Position numbers and translations under genes: made by a program
Shown: positions 44,474 to 53,102 of the stretch, piece after piece
Numbering within the stretch: position 1 is the first letter of the stretch
How the letters are laid out: each line of letters opens with the position of its first letter
Source: Roseateles_B sp041906185
GTDB lineage: Bacteria; Pseudomonadota; Gammaproteobacteria; Burkholderiales; Burkholderiaceae_C
Reading direction: 5' to 3'
Assembly (NCBI GenBank): GCA_041906185.1
Contig: JAYRJQ010000011.1
Coordinates: 138,249-202,248 of the forward strand
Length of the DNA stretch: 64,000 bases
Notes under the pieces: model-generated
Database searches by the model: none
What the model was told of the DNA's origin: nothing
Seen by the model: the letters and a program-made list of their open reading frames with translations, nothing else

Positions 44474-45109
44474 TCAGGCGGCGCGCTTGAAGGTGGCCAG
44501 CAGCGTGCCGGCGGCGATGAAGAGGCTGCCGAAGACGCGGTTGAGCGTCTTGATGTGCTCGGCGCTGCGCAGCGCGGAGAGCACCTTGGCCGCCAGCGCG
44601 GTGTAGCCGGCCATCACCACGAGATCGGTGAAGCACAGCGTGGCGCCGATGACGGTGTACTGCGACGTCAGGCTCTGGTGCATGTCCAGGAACTGAGGCA
44701 CCACGGCCAGCAGGAAGACCGTGCCCTTGGGGTTGACCGCGTTGATGGCCCAGCCGCGCAGCACCAGCTGGCGCAGGCTCACCGCACGGTTCTCGCCCGG
44801 CTCGGCGGCCGCCACCAGCGGCTTGGCCGGTGCGCGCCACTGCTGCACACCCAGGTACACGAGGTAGGCCACGCCCAGCCACTTGACCAGCGCGAAGCCG
44901 AAGGACGAGGCGGCGATCAGCGCGCCGAGGCCGGCGCCCACCAGCACGATCTGCGTGAGGATGCCCAGCACGAGGCCGAAGGTGGTGAAGTAGCCGCGGC
45001 GGAAGCCGTGATTGAGACCGGAGCTCATGGCGGCGATGGCGCCGGCGCCCGGCGAGAGGCTGATGGCCCAGGAAGCGGCGAAGAAGGCCAGCCAGGTCGA
45101 GAATTCCAT
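44474..45109 (-). CDS. LysE/RhtB-family exporter
   Basis: 211 residues from MEFSTWLAFFAASWAISLSPG. The conserved LSPGAGAIAAMSSGLNHGFRRG stretch, YLGVQQWRAPAKPL and the INAVNPKGTVFLLAVVPQF loop identify the family; about six membrane helices. These proteins export amino acids or related compounds such as homoserine lactone. It is not closely similar to the exporter at 9032-9661. Its start lies 217 bases from the radA start on the opposite strand. Confidence 0.9.
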   Translation of the reverse strand: MEFSTWLAFFAASWAISLSPGAGAIAAMSSGLNHGFRRGYFTTFGLVLGILTQIVLVGAGLGALIAASSFGFALVKWLGVAYLVYLGVQQWRAPAKPLVAAAEPGENRAVSLRQLVLRGWAINAVNPKGTVFLLAVVPQFLDMHQSLTSQYTVIGATLCFTDLVVMAGYTALAAKVLSALRSAEHIKTLNRVFGSLFIAAGTLLATFKRAA

Positions 45110-45326
45110 GTCGAGGTGCTCCAGCGAAAGCCGCGCCCGGAAACAGCGGTGGGCGGCGGCGAGTCGTGGTTGTAGCACTTTGTCCGGGTTTTTGCCGAGG
45201 TCACGGGCGATCGGTCATGAACTCCTCCCACCTCACGCCCACCGGTGGCCTCCCGTGGTCCGGATGGTGGAGGCGACCGGGTCTCGCGGCCGCCCGGGTG
45301 CGGCTGGCCACGCCACAATGCCGGCC

Positions 45327-46691
45327 ATGGCCAAGGAAAAAACCATCTACAGCTGCAGTGAATGCGGCGGCAGCAGCCCGAAGTGGCTCGGCAAGTGCCC
45401 GCACTGCGGCGCCTGGAACACCCTGATCGAGACGCTGGCCGAGCCGGCGGGCGGCGGCAAGAACCGCTTCCAGGCCCTGGCCCGCAGCCAGCCCGTGGCC
45501 ACGCTCAGCGAGATCGAGGCCAGCGACTACGACCGCACGCCCACCGGCCAGGAGGAGCTGGACCGCGTGCTGGGCGGCGGCATCGTGGCCGGCGGCGTGG
45601 TGCTGATCGGCGGCGACCCGGGCATCGGCAAGTCCACGCTGCTGCTGCAGGCGGTGGACGCCCTCTCCAAGCAATGCACCGTGCTCTACGTCACCGGCGA
45701 GGAGTCCGGCGCCCAGGTCGCGATGCGCGCCCGGCGGCTCGGGCTCTCCGGCGCCCAGGTGCGGGTGCTGGCCGAGATCAACCTCGAGAAGATCCTGGCC
45801 ACGATCGAGGCGGAGGCGCCGGCCTTCTGCGTGATCGACTCCATCCAGACGCTCTACTCCGACCAGCTCTCCTCCGCCCCGGGCTCCGTGGCCCAGGTGC
45901 GCGAGTGCGCCGCACAGCTCACCCGCACGGCCAAGGCCGGCGGCTGCGCGATGGTGCTGGTGGGCCACGTCACCAAGGAAGGCGCACTCGCCGGGCCGCG
46001 GGTGCTGGAGCACATCGTGGACACGGTGCTGTACTTCGAGGGCGACACCCACAGCAGCTTCCGCCTCGTGCGGGCCATCAAGAACCGCTTCGGCGCCGTC
46101 AACGAGATCGGCGTCTTCGCCATGACGGACAAGGGCCTCAAGGGCGTCGCCAACCCGAGCGCCCTCTTCCTCTCCACCCACGGCGACCCCGTGCCGGGCT
46201 CCTGCGTGCTCGTCACGCTCGAGGGCACGCGCCCGCTTTTGGTGGAGCTGCAGGCCCTGGTCGATTCCGGCGGGCCGAGCCCGCGCCGGCTCTCGGTGGG
46301 CCTGGACCGCGACCGCCTCGCCATGCTGCTGGCCGTGCTGCACCGCCACGCGGGCGTCTCCACCAGTGACCAGGACGTCTTCGTGAACGCCGTGGGTGGC
46401 GTGCGCATCGGCGAGCCGGCGGCCGACCTCGCCGTGCTGCTCGCCATCCAGAGCAGCCTGCGGGGCAAGGCGCTGCCGCGCGGCTTCATCGCCTTCGGCG
46501 AGGTGGGCCTGGCCGGCGAGGTCCGCCCGGCGCCACGGGGCCAGGAGCGGCTCAAGGAGGCCGCCAAGCTCGGCTTCAGCGTGGCGGTGGTGCCCAAGGC
46601 GAACGCCCCCAAGAAGCCCATCGAGGGCCTGACCGTGCACGCCGTGGATCGCATCGAGGACGCCATCGACGTGCTTCGAGGGCTGGACTGA
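45327..46691 (+). CDS. radA: DNA repair protein RadA
   Basis: 454 residues starting at MAKEKTIYSC. Zinc finger CSECGGSSPKWLGKCPHC (C4) at 10-27, Walker A GGDPGIGKSTLL near 95-107, Walker B-type FCVIDSIQTLY, the RadA-specific KNRFG motif (IKNRFGAVNEIGVF) and a C-terminal Lon-protease-like domain (FIAFGEVGLAGEVR). RadA is a RecA-like helicase that processes recombination intermediates. It belongs to the lplT/alr/radA neighbourhood. Confidence 0.97.
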   Translation: MAKEKTIYSCSECGGSSPKWLGKCPHCGAWNTLIETLAEPAGGGKNRFQALARSQPVATLSEIEASDYDRTPTGQEELDRVLGGGIVAGGVVLIGGDPGIGKSTLLLQAVDALSKQCTVLYVTGEESGAQVAMRARRLGLSGAQVRVLAEINLEKILATIEAEAPAFCVIDSIQTLYSDQLSSAPGSVAQVRECAAQLTRTAKAGGCAMVLVGHVTKEGALAGPRVLEHIVDTVLYFEGDTHSSFRLVRAIKNRFGAVNEIGVFAMTDKGLKGVANPSALFLSTHGDPVPGSCVLVTLEGTRPLLVELQALVDSGGPSPRRLSVGLDRDRLAMLLAVLHRHAGVSTSDQDVFVNAVGGVRIGEPAADLAVLLAIQSSLRGKALPRGFIAFGEVGLAGEVRPAPRGQERLKEAAKLGFSVAVVPKANAPKKPIEGLTVHAVDRIEDAIDVLRGLD

Positions 46692-46804
46692 GTCATGGTT
46701 GGCACCCGGACGCACCCGCCGGCTTGACAGGCACTGGCTCTTGCGGCGAACTCTGCTTACGATGGGGCGCATCTCGAACTGCCCCTGCCACCAAGGAGCC
46801 CGAC

Positions 46805-47239
46805 ATGACCGACTCAGCTGAGCAGCGCCAGCACACCCGCTTCGACCTGCCGGCATCGCAGCAGGACGTGGCCTCGCTGCCGGGCTGGATCTTCAAGCCC
46901 GTGCAGTTCACGCGCGGCCCGGCCGGCCTGGTGCTAAACATCAGCAACGGCGGGCTGCAGGTGCTCACCAGCGCGTCCGAGACCCTGGACCACGGGCCCT
47001 ACGAGGTGGTGCTGCTGCTCGGGCAGGCCGATGCGGAGCCCGGCGAGGACGAGCAGGTGTCCTGGTTCAACGGCGTGCTGGAGCGCGCCTGGACGCGCCC
47101 GCTGCCGGGCATGGGACATCTGCACGGCATGCGCTTCCTCTCCGCCAACTCCACCGCCGAGAAATTCCTGGCCGGCCACCGCGCCGACCTCGAGGCGGGG
47201 CACTGGGTCCGCTGCGTGCTGCTGCAGGTGAAGCCCTGA
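46805..47239 (+). CDS. PilZ-domain protein
   Basis: 144 residues. The cyclic di-GMP motifs are both present: RxxxR in QRQHTRFDLP and N-x-S-x-x-G in LNISNGGLQV. The remaining beta-barrel strands end with MRFLSANSTAEKFLAGH. It is probably a c-di-GMP receptor that acts on motility or envelope targets. AAGGAG precedes the start. It sits next to the GGDEF cyclase gene (convergent, 130 bases apart). Confidence 0.85.
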   Translation: MTDSAEQRQHTRFDLPASQQDVASLPGWIFKPVQFTRGPAGLVLNISNGGLQVLTSASETLDHGPYEVVLLLGQADAEPGEDEQVSWFNGVLERAWTRPLPGMGHLHGMRFLSANSTAEKFLAGHRADLEAGHWVRCVLLQVKP

Positions 47240-47368
47240 GCCCTCTCGCCGGACGTCACCGCCGACGTCGCTGCTGACCTCGCCGCTGAACTCGCCGCTG
47301 GCGGCGGCCCCATCGCGCCGGCCGCCGAACGGCCTCAGCGGCCCCCGTGGCCCGGCCGCTCTGCGGCC

Positions 47369-49267
47369 TCAGTGACCGGCCGTCCCCAGCAGCAGGCGCC
47401 CCGCCCGCTTGCTGGCGTACATGGCATCGTCAGCGGCCTTCTTGAGGCTGCGTTCGTCGTCTCCGTCCTCGGGATACAGCGCCAGGCCCAGCGAGCACGT
47501 CAGCTCCAGGCGCAGCTCGCCCAGCTGCACCGGCTGCGCCACCAGGTTGTAGATCTTCTCGGCCACATGGCGGGCGCTGTCGCGGCTCACCGGGCCGCAC
47601 AGCAGCACGAGGAACTCGTCGCCCCCGATGCGCCCCACGACGTCCGTCTCCCGCACGGCCGCCTTCAGCCGCCGTGCCATGGCCTGCAGCAGCTCGTCGC
47701 CCACCGCGTGGCCGTGGATGTCGTTGACGGGCTTGAAGCGGTCCAGGTCCACGAGGATCAGCCCCAGGGTCTCGTGATAGCGCCGGGCATGGGCCAGGGC
47801 CAGCTGCAGCCGCTCCGAGAAGTGCGCGCGATTGGCCAGCTCGGTCAGCGGGTCGTGGCGAGCCAGGAAGTGGATCTGGGCCTCGGACTGCCGGCGGGCG
47901 TCGATGTCGGACAGCGTGCCGATCATGCGCCGCGGCACGTCCCGGCCGTCGCGCTCCACGATGCGCCCGCGCGCCATCAGCCAGCGCCAGCCGCCGTTTG
48001 CCGCCCGGACGCGGTACTCCACCTCGAAGCTCCCCACGCCGCCCTGGATGCAGTCCCGCAGGCGCTGCCGCAGGCCGGGCTGGTCGTCCGGATGGACCAG
48101 GGGCAGCATCTGCTGAAAGCGGGGCTCGGCGGCCGCGAGCGGCCAACCCATCAGCGTCTTCCAGCGTGCGGTGGTGACGAGCACGTCGGCCCGCATGTCC
48201 CAGTCCCAGACGCCGTCGCCCGCCCCTTCCAGCGCAAAGGCCCAGCGCTGCTCGCTTTCGCGCAGCGCCCGCGTCATGCGCTGCGCCAGCCCCTTCGCGC
48301 GCTCGCGCGAGCCGGCCAGCGCCCAGGCCAGCAGGGCCAGCAGCACGCTGCCCAGCACGCCGATCAGCGCCAGGGTGCGGGGCTCGCTCTGGCCCGCCAG
48401 CGGCGCGTAGTCCTCATGGGCCTGTAGTTGCAGCGTCCAGTCCTGCCCACCGCGCAGCAGTCGCTCCTGGCGCTGCAAGCGGGCACCGGCCGACGCCCGG
48501 GCCGGCTGGTACAGCAGGGTGTCGTCGCCCGGCGTGTCGCCCTCGAAGAGCCGCAGGCTCAGGCCGCGCGGCATCTGGGATTGCAGGGGATCCATCAGGG
48601 CGGCCACCGCCACCGGGGCCAGCACCCAGGACTCGAGCCGGCGGCTGCCGTCGGAGGCCGGCCGGAACAGGGGCTGCACCAGGAGGACGCCCGGGCCGTG
48701 ACCCAGGCGCCACCGGCGCAGGTCCAGGCCCGGGCTCAGCGCGGCCTGCCCGCTTTCGCGCGCCAGCAGGAGCGTGGGCTGCAGCAGCGGATCCCGCCAG
48801 AGGTCCTGCGGCTGCCCCAGCGGGCCCGGCCCCGGCAGCAGCGGCCCCAGCAGGGCGCGCGGCGCGGCGTTGTCATCCACCGGGCGGCTGGGCAGCCAGC
48901 GCACGAGCGCCAGGCCCTCGAGCCCCGCATGCTCCACGCCCAGCGGCAGGGCCGCGAGGAAGCGAGCAAGCCGCGTCTCGTCGAGCGCCGGGCCGCCGGC
49001 CGGCTCCTGTGACTGGGCCAGCGCATGCACAGCCGAGAGGATCTGCTGCAGGGCGTCGAGCCGGTGGGCCAGGCGCTGGCTGGCGGCATGCAGGGCGGCA
49101 TCGGCATCCCGCTGCAGGATGATCTCGGCCTCGTGCCGTTCGTGGGACCACAAGCCCAGGCTCAGCAGCAGTCCCAGCAGCAGCACGGCCCAGGGCAGGC
49201 CCTGGGCCAGGGAGGGCCCCTCGCGCCAGCGGACCCGCCAGCGCAGCAGACGCCGCCGCAGGCTCAT
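47369..49267 (-). CDS. CHASE/PAS/GGDEF diguanylate cyclase
   Basis: 632 residues from MSLRRRLLRW. Membrane helix near 22-42, periplasmic CHASE-like region (LPLGVEHAGLEGLALVRWLPS), second helix about 315-335, a PAS/PAC domain (RWAFALEGAGDGVWDWDM... VEYRVRAANGGWRWLMARGRI) and a GGDEF domain with intact GRIGGDEFLVLL. The inhibitory I-site RETD lies five residues before GGDEF, so product feedback is likely. It should make cyclic di-GMP in response to an outside signal. The PilZ gene is convergent with it. Confidence 0.92.
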   Translation of the reverse strand: MSLRRRLLRWRVRWREGPSLAQGLPWAVLLLGLLLSLGLWSHERHEAEIILQRDADAALHAASQRLAHRLDALQQILSAVHALAQSQEPAGGPALDETRLARFLAALPLGVEHAGLEGLALVRWLPSRPVDDNAAPRALLGPLLPGPGPLGQPQDLWRDPLLQPTLLLARESGQAALSPGLDLRRWRLGHGPGVLLVQPLFRPASDGSRRLESWVLAPVAVAALMDPLQSQMPRGLSLRLFEGDTPGDDTLLYQPARASAGARLQRQERLLRGGQDWTLQLQAHEDYAPLAGQSEPRTLALIGVLGSVLLALLAWALAGSRERAKGLAQRMTRALRESEQRWAFALEGAGDGVWDWDMRADVLVTTARWKTLMGWPLAAAEPRFQQMLPLVHPDDQPGLRQRLRDCIQGGVGSFEVEYRVRAANGGWRWLMARGRIVERDGRDVPRRMIGTLSDIDARRQSEAQIHFLARHDPLTELANRAHFSERLQLALAHARRYHETLGLILVDLDRFKPVNDIHGHAVGDELLQAMARRLKAAVRETDVVGRIGGDEFLVLLCGPVSRDSARHVAEKIYNLVAQPVQLGELRLELTCSLGLALYPEDGDDERSLKKAADDAMYASKRAGRLLLGTAGH

Positions 49268-49441
49268 GCGCCACCTCGCGGGGACCGCCCCACCGCGCTT
49301 CGCTCCGACATGCCGATACCTCCTGCGCCACGACGCCTGTGAAGGGGACCTCGTCGAGGGAGCCGCCCGCCGTGAAGACCCACGGGGGCGGCACCGCGAT
49401 CGCACAGAATACGCCTCTCACCGACACAACCCAAGCCGCTG

Positions 49442-49840
49442 ATGAGCCCGAGCCCCGCCCCCGCCACGCCGCCCGCCGGCTTTGCCGGACGATTCCCGAC
49501 GCCCTATGTCGCGGTGATCTTCACCAGCCAGCGCCGGGCACCCGATCCGGCCTACGACGCCACGGCCGAGGCCATGGTGGCGCTGGCCGCGCAGCAGCCG
49601 GGCTACCTGGGGGCCGAAAGCGCCCGCGGGGCCGATGGTCTGGGCATCACCGTGTCCTATTGGACGGATGAGGCCGCCGTCGCCGCCTGGCGCGCCGAGC
49701 TGCGCCACCAGGCGGCGCGCGACACCGGCCGCCTGCGCTGGTACCGGCACTACGAGCTGCGCGTCGCCCGCGTCGAGCGCGCCTACGGCTGGGACGAGCA
49801 GGACGGCAGCGCCGACCCCATGCAGGGAGGTGCGGCATGA
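49442..49840 (+). CDS. Antibiotic-biosynthesis-monooxygenase-like (ABM) protein
   Basis: 132 residues. The ABM/dimeric alpha-beta barrel pattern is seen in YVAVIFTSQRR, AAEAMVALAAQQPGYLGAES-type AEAMVALAAQQPGYLGAES, GLGITVSYWTDEAAVAAWR and WYRHYELRVARVERAYGW. Members are small haem-degrading or monooxygenase-like proteins; function here is not predictable. Its stop overlaps the ATG of the next gene (ATGA, 49837-49840). Confidence 0.8.
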   Translation: MSPSPAPATPPAGFAGRFPTPYVAVIFTSQRRAPDPAYDATAEAMVALAAQQPGYLGAESARGADGLGITVSYWTDEAAVAAWRAELRHQAARDTGRLRWYRHYELRVARVERAYGWDEQDGSADPMQGGAA

Positions 49841-50247
49841 ACCCGGTCGTGGGCGTCGCGCTGGCCCTGGCTGCGCTGGTGGGCGGCGGTGTGCTGCTGG
49901 GCTGGAAGGGCGTGATCCTGGCGCTCACGGTGGTCGTGTTCTGGCTGCTGCTGCAGTTCAGCCGTCTGATGCGGGTGATGCAGACCGCCAACGATGCGCC
50001 GGTCGGGCAGATCGACAGCGCCGTCATGCTGCAGTCCCGCCTGCGCGAGGGCATGAAGCTGATGGACGTGCTGCCCTTGACGAAGAGCCTCGGCGCCAAG
50101 GTCGAGGGGCAGGCCGAGACCTGGGCCTGGACGGACGCCGGCGGCATCCGCCTGACGCTGCAGTTCCGCAAGGGCGTCCTGCAACGGTGGGAATTGCAGC
50201 GCCCGCCGTCGGCGCCGGACGACGTGCCCGGCACGGGCGCGGCATAG
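49837..50247 (+). CDS. Small membrane protein of unknown function
   Basis: 136 residues with an N-terminal double membrane segment (VVGVALALAALVGGGVLLGWKGVILALTVVVFWLLLQF) and a soluble tail with SAVMLQSRLREGMKLMDVLPLTKSLG and LTLQFRKGVLQRWELQR. Similar short proteins are common upstream of ilvE in Burkholderiales and are sometimes mislabelled as glycerate kinase. It is coupled to the ABM-like gene by overlapping stop and start. Function unknown. Confidence 0.75.
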   Translation: MNPVVGVALALAALVGGGVLLGWKGVILALTVVVFWLLLQFSRLMRVMQTANDAPVGQIDSAVMLQSRLREGMKLMDVLPLTKSLGAKVEGQAETWAWTDAGGIRLTLQFRKGVLQRWELQRPPSAPDDVPGTGAA

Positions 50248-50250
50248 AAT
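50245..50250 (+). promoter_or_regulatory. Possible -10 element (TAGAAT) of ilvE
   Basis: TAGAAT lies 40 bases before the ilvE start, overlapping the upstream stop codon. The -35 region is weak, so the upstream genes may also be read through. Confidence 0.3.
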
Positions 50251-50289
50251 CTCCGGGTTGACCCTCAAGCCCACGAGCAAGGAGCCCTC

Positions 50290-51225
50290 ATGTCCATGGA
50301 CGACCGCGACGGCAAGATCTGGATGGATGGCCAGCTGGTCGACTGGCGCGATGCCAAGATCCATGTGCTGAGCCACACCCTGCACTACGGCTGCGGCGCC
50401 TTCGAGGGCGTGCGCGCCTTCAAGACCCCTCGGGGCACGGCCATCTTCCGCCTGCGCGAGCACACGGAGCGCCTGTTCAACAGCGCCAAGATCCTGCGCA
50501 TGAAGATTCCCTTCACGATCGAGCAGGTCGAGGAGGCCCAGAAGGCCGTCGTGCGCGAGAACGCGCTTGAGAGCGGCTACCTGCGCCCCCTCACCTGGAT
50601 CGGCTCCGAGAAGCTGGGCGTGAGCCCCAAGGGCAACAAGATCCACCTGATGGTCGCCGCCTGGGCCTGGGGCGCCTACCTGGGCGAGGAAGGCCTCAAG
50701 CGCGGCATCCGCGTCAAGACCAGCTCCTACACCCGCCACCACGTCAACATCACGATGACGCAGGCCAAGGCCGTGTCCAACTACACCAACAGCATCCTGG
50801 CCAACATGGAGGCCACGGAAGACGGCTACGACGAGGCCCTGCTGCTGGACGCCACGGGCTTCGTCTCCGAGGGCGCGGGGGAGAACCTCTTCGTCATCAA
50901 GAACGGCGTCGTCTACACGCCCGACCTCTCGGCCGGCGCGCTGAACGGCATCACCCGCAACACCATCTTCCACATCTGCCAGGACCTGGGCCTGCCCCTC
51001 GTGGAGAAGCGCATCACCCGCGACGAGGTCTACATCGCGGACGAAGCCTTCTTCACCGGCACCGCGGCGGAAGTGACCCCCATCCGCGAGCTGGACCGCA
51101 TCGAACTGGGCACCGCCGACTACGTCGGCCGGCGCGGGCCCCTCACCGAAAAGATCCAGGCGGCCTTCTTTGACATCGTCAACGGCCGCAATCCCAAGTA
51201 CGCCCACTGGCTGAGCCCGGTCTGA
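50290..51225 (+). CDS. ilvE: Branched-chain amino acid aminotransferase
   Basis: A 311-residue class IV PLP enzyme. Marks: DAKIHVLSHTLHYGCGAFEGVRAF, RLREHTERLFNSAKIL, the PLP lysine in MTQAKAVSNYTNS, EALLLDATGFVSEGAGENLF and TRNTIFHI. It makes leucine, isoleucine and valine from their keto acids. AAGGAG lies upstream. It is followed 40 bases later by the CHCC zinc-finger gene, a common Burkholderiales order. Confidence 0.96.
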   Translation: MSMDDRDGKIWMDGQLVDWRDAKIHVLSHTLHYGCGAFEGVRAFKTPRGTAIFRLREHTERLFNSAKILRMKIPFTIEQVEEAQKAVVRENALESGYLRPLTWIGSEKLGVSPKGNKIHLMVAAWAWGAYLGEEGLKRGIRVKTSSYTRHHVNITMTQAKAVSNYTNSILANMEATEDGYDEALLLDATGFVSEGAGENLFVIKNGVVYTPDLSAGALNGITRNTIFHICQDLGLPLVEKRITRDEVYIADEAFFTGTAAEVTPIRELDRIELGTADYVGRRGPLTEKIQAAFFDIVNGRNPKYAHWLSPV

Positions 51226-51265
51226 GTGCCCGGTCTGCAGCCCCGAACCTAGAAGAGAAGCCCTC

Positions 51266-51472
51266 ATGAGCGAAGTCAAATCCGTCGTCGAAGTCCTGGC
51301 CAAGGACGTGCAAGGCCCCGGCGTGGTCGCCTGCCCGAACCCGGCCATGCCGCTGTGGAGCAACCACCCGCGCGTCTTCGTGGACGTCTCGCACGAAGGC
51401 GGCGGCAAGTGCCCCTACTGCGGCACCGTCTATCGCCTCAAGGACGGCGAACACCTGCACGCCGCCCACTGA
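51266..51472 (+). CDS. CHCC-type zinc-finger protein
   Basis: 68 residues. Cysteine/histidine set: C in VVACPNPAMPLW, H in SNHPRVFVDV, and CPYCG in GKCPYCGTVYRL, the zf-CHCC motif also found in NADH dehydrogenase subunits and small bacterial proteins. It is a likely zinc-binding protein of unknown role, placed just after ilvE as usual in Burkholderiales. Confidence 0.92.
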   Translation: MSEVKSVVEVLAKDVQGPGVVACPNPAMPLWSNHPRVFVDVSHEGGGKCPYCGTVYRLKDGEHLHAAH

Positions 51473-51482
51473 GGGCCGCACG

Positions 51483-51932
51483 ATGCATCGCCCCAAGGCG
51501 CAGACCGCCGCGCTGATGGCCTCGCCCGAGGACATCGAGCAGCAGTTCTATGAGGCTCTGCAGCACGCCGAGCTGGACCGGCTCATGGACATCTGGGCGG
51601 ACGAGGACGAAGTCTCCTGCGTCCATCCCGGTGGTCCTCGCGTCGTGGGCCTCGCGGCCATCCGCGCGGCCTTCGAGACCGTGTTCCAGCAGGGGCCCAT
51701 CGCCGTCACGCCCGAGCGCGTGCGGCGCCTGCACACGGGCGACACCGCCATCCACCAGGTGCTGGAGCGCGTGCAGGTGGAGGGTGCGGACGGCGTGCAG
51801 AGCGCCTGGGTGATCGCCACCAACGTCTACCTCAAGACCTCCCACGGCTGGCGCATGGTCCTGCACCATGCCAGCCCCGGCACCGGCCACGACATCCAGG
51901 AAGTCGTGCAGGAGCCCACCATCCTGCACTGA
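51483..51932 (+). CDS. NTF2-like (SnoaL-type) protein
   Basis: 149 residues. The cone-like NTF2 fold is suggested by EDIEQQFYEALQHAELDRLMDIWADEDEVSCVHPGGPRVVG, an early helix pair then beta strands with QVLERVQVEGADGVQSAWVIATNVYLK and GWRMVLHHASPG. Members are enzymes, ligand binders or polyketide cyclases; none can be chosen here. Its last base overlaps the YheT gene start (TGATG at 51930-51934). Confidence 0.85.
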   Translation: MHRPKAQTAALMASPEDIEQQFYEALQHAELDRLMDIWADEDEVSCVHPGGPRVVGLAAIRAAFETVFQQGPIAVTPERVRRLHTGDTAIHQVLERVQVEGADGVQSAWVIATNVYLKTSHGWRMVLHHASPGTGHDIQEVVQEPTILH

Positions 51933-52957
51933 TGGAGTTCCGCGCGCCCTGGTGGCAGCCCGGCGGGCAGGTCCAGACCATCTGGCCGGCCCTGTTCTCG
52001 CGGCGGCATTTCGGTGAGCCCCTGGCCTTCCAGCGCCAGCGCTGGCACACGCCGGATGGCGACTTCATCGATGCCGACTTCCTGCTCGATCCCCCGCCCA
52101 AGAGCCGCCATCCCCGCCATCCCCACGACAGCGTCGCCCCCGTCGCGCCCCGCGAGGACGTGCCCCTGCTGGTGCTCTTCCACGGCCTGGAGGGCAGCTC
52201 GCAGAGCCATTACGCACAGGCCTTTGCCGATGCGGCCCGGCGCCGCGGCTGGCGCTTCGTCATCCCGCACTTCCGGGGCTGCTCGGGCGAGCTGAACCTC
52301 GCGCCGCGGGCCTACCACTCCGGCGACCACGCCGAGATCGGCTGGATGCTGGCGCAGGTGCGCCGGCAGCACCGCGGCCCGATGATCGCGGCGGGTGTGT
52401 CCCTGGGCGGCAACGCGCTGCTGCGCTGGGCCCAGGAGGCCGGCGAAAGCGCGTCGCAGACGGCCGGCGCCGTGGCGGCCATCTGCTCGCCGATCGACCT
52501 CGCCGCGGCCGGCCGCGCCATCGGCAGCGGCTTCAACCGGCAGGTCTACACCCGCATGTTCCTGCGCACCATGGTGCCCAAGGCCCTGCGCAAGCTGCAG
52601 CAGCATCCCGGCCTGTTCGATGGCCAGGCCCTGCGCGAGGTGCGGGACCTCTACGAGTTCGACAACCTCTTCACCGCCCCGCTGCACGGCTTCCGCAACA
52701 CCGAGGACTACTGGGCGCGGGCCTCGGCCAAGCCTCAGCTGCCCCGCATTCGTGTGCCGGCCCTGGTGCTCAATGCGCGCAACGACCCCTTCGTGCCGGC
52801 CGCCTCGCTGCCCGGCACCCAGGACGCCGGCCCGTTCGTGACGCTGTGGCAGCCGCAGCATGGCGGCCATGTCGGCTTCCCCGGCGGCCGCTTCCCCGGG
52901 CATGTGCTCGGCATGCCCGAGCTGGTCTGCCACTGGCTCGGTCAGCAGCTGGGCTGA
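51932..52957 (+). CDS. YheT-family alpha/beta hydrolase
   Basis: 341 residues. Marks: GGQVQTIWPALF near the N-terminus, LLVLFHGLEGSSQSHYAQ, HFRGCSGELNLAPRAYHSGDHAEIGWML, the nucleophile elbow AAGVSLGGNALLRW, and LVLNARNDPFVPA (acid) with QPQHGGHVGFPGG (His). Homologues are carboxylesterase-like hydrolases (YheT/EMB8). The start overlaps the previous stop, so the two genes are coupled. Substrate unknown. Confidence 0.92.
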   Translation: MEFRAPWWQPGGQVQTIWPALFSRRHFGEPLAFQRQRWHTPDGDFIDADFLLDPPPKSRHPRHPHDSVAPVAPREDVPLLVLFHGLEGSSQSHYAQAFADAARRRGWRFVIPHFRGCSGELNLAPRAYHSGDHAEIGWMLAQVRRQHRGPMIAAGVSLGGNALLRWAQEAGESASQTAGAVAAICSPIDLAAAGRAIGSGFNRQVYTRMFLRTMVPKALRKLQQHPGLFDGQALREVRDLYEFDNLFTAPLHGFRNTEDYWARASAKPQLPRIRVPALVLNARNDPFVPAASLPGTQDAGPFVTLWQPQHGGHVGFPGGRFPGHVLGMPELVCHWLGQQLG

Positions 52958-53102
52958 CGCAGGCGGCGCGCGGCGCCCCCTCGCCCGGCCCCCGCTCGCC
53001 GGCCCCCGCCACCACTGGTGCAGCCCGAGCCGCCATCCGCCCGCCTCGTGCCCCGTCCACGCCCCCTCGCCGCTAGCATGGCGCCGCCCAGGAACGAGGA
53101 GG

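Noticed and set aside
49837..50247. Glycerate kinase, a label given to similar short proteins
   Set aside because: 136 residues with membrane helices and no kinase motif cannot be that enzyme.
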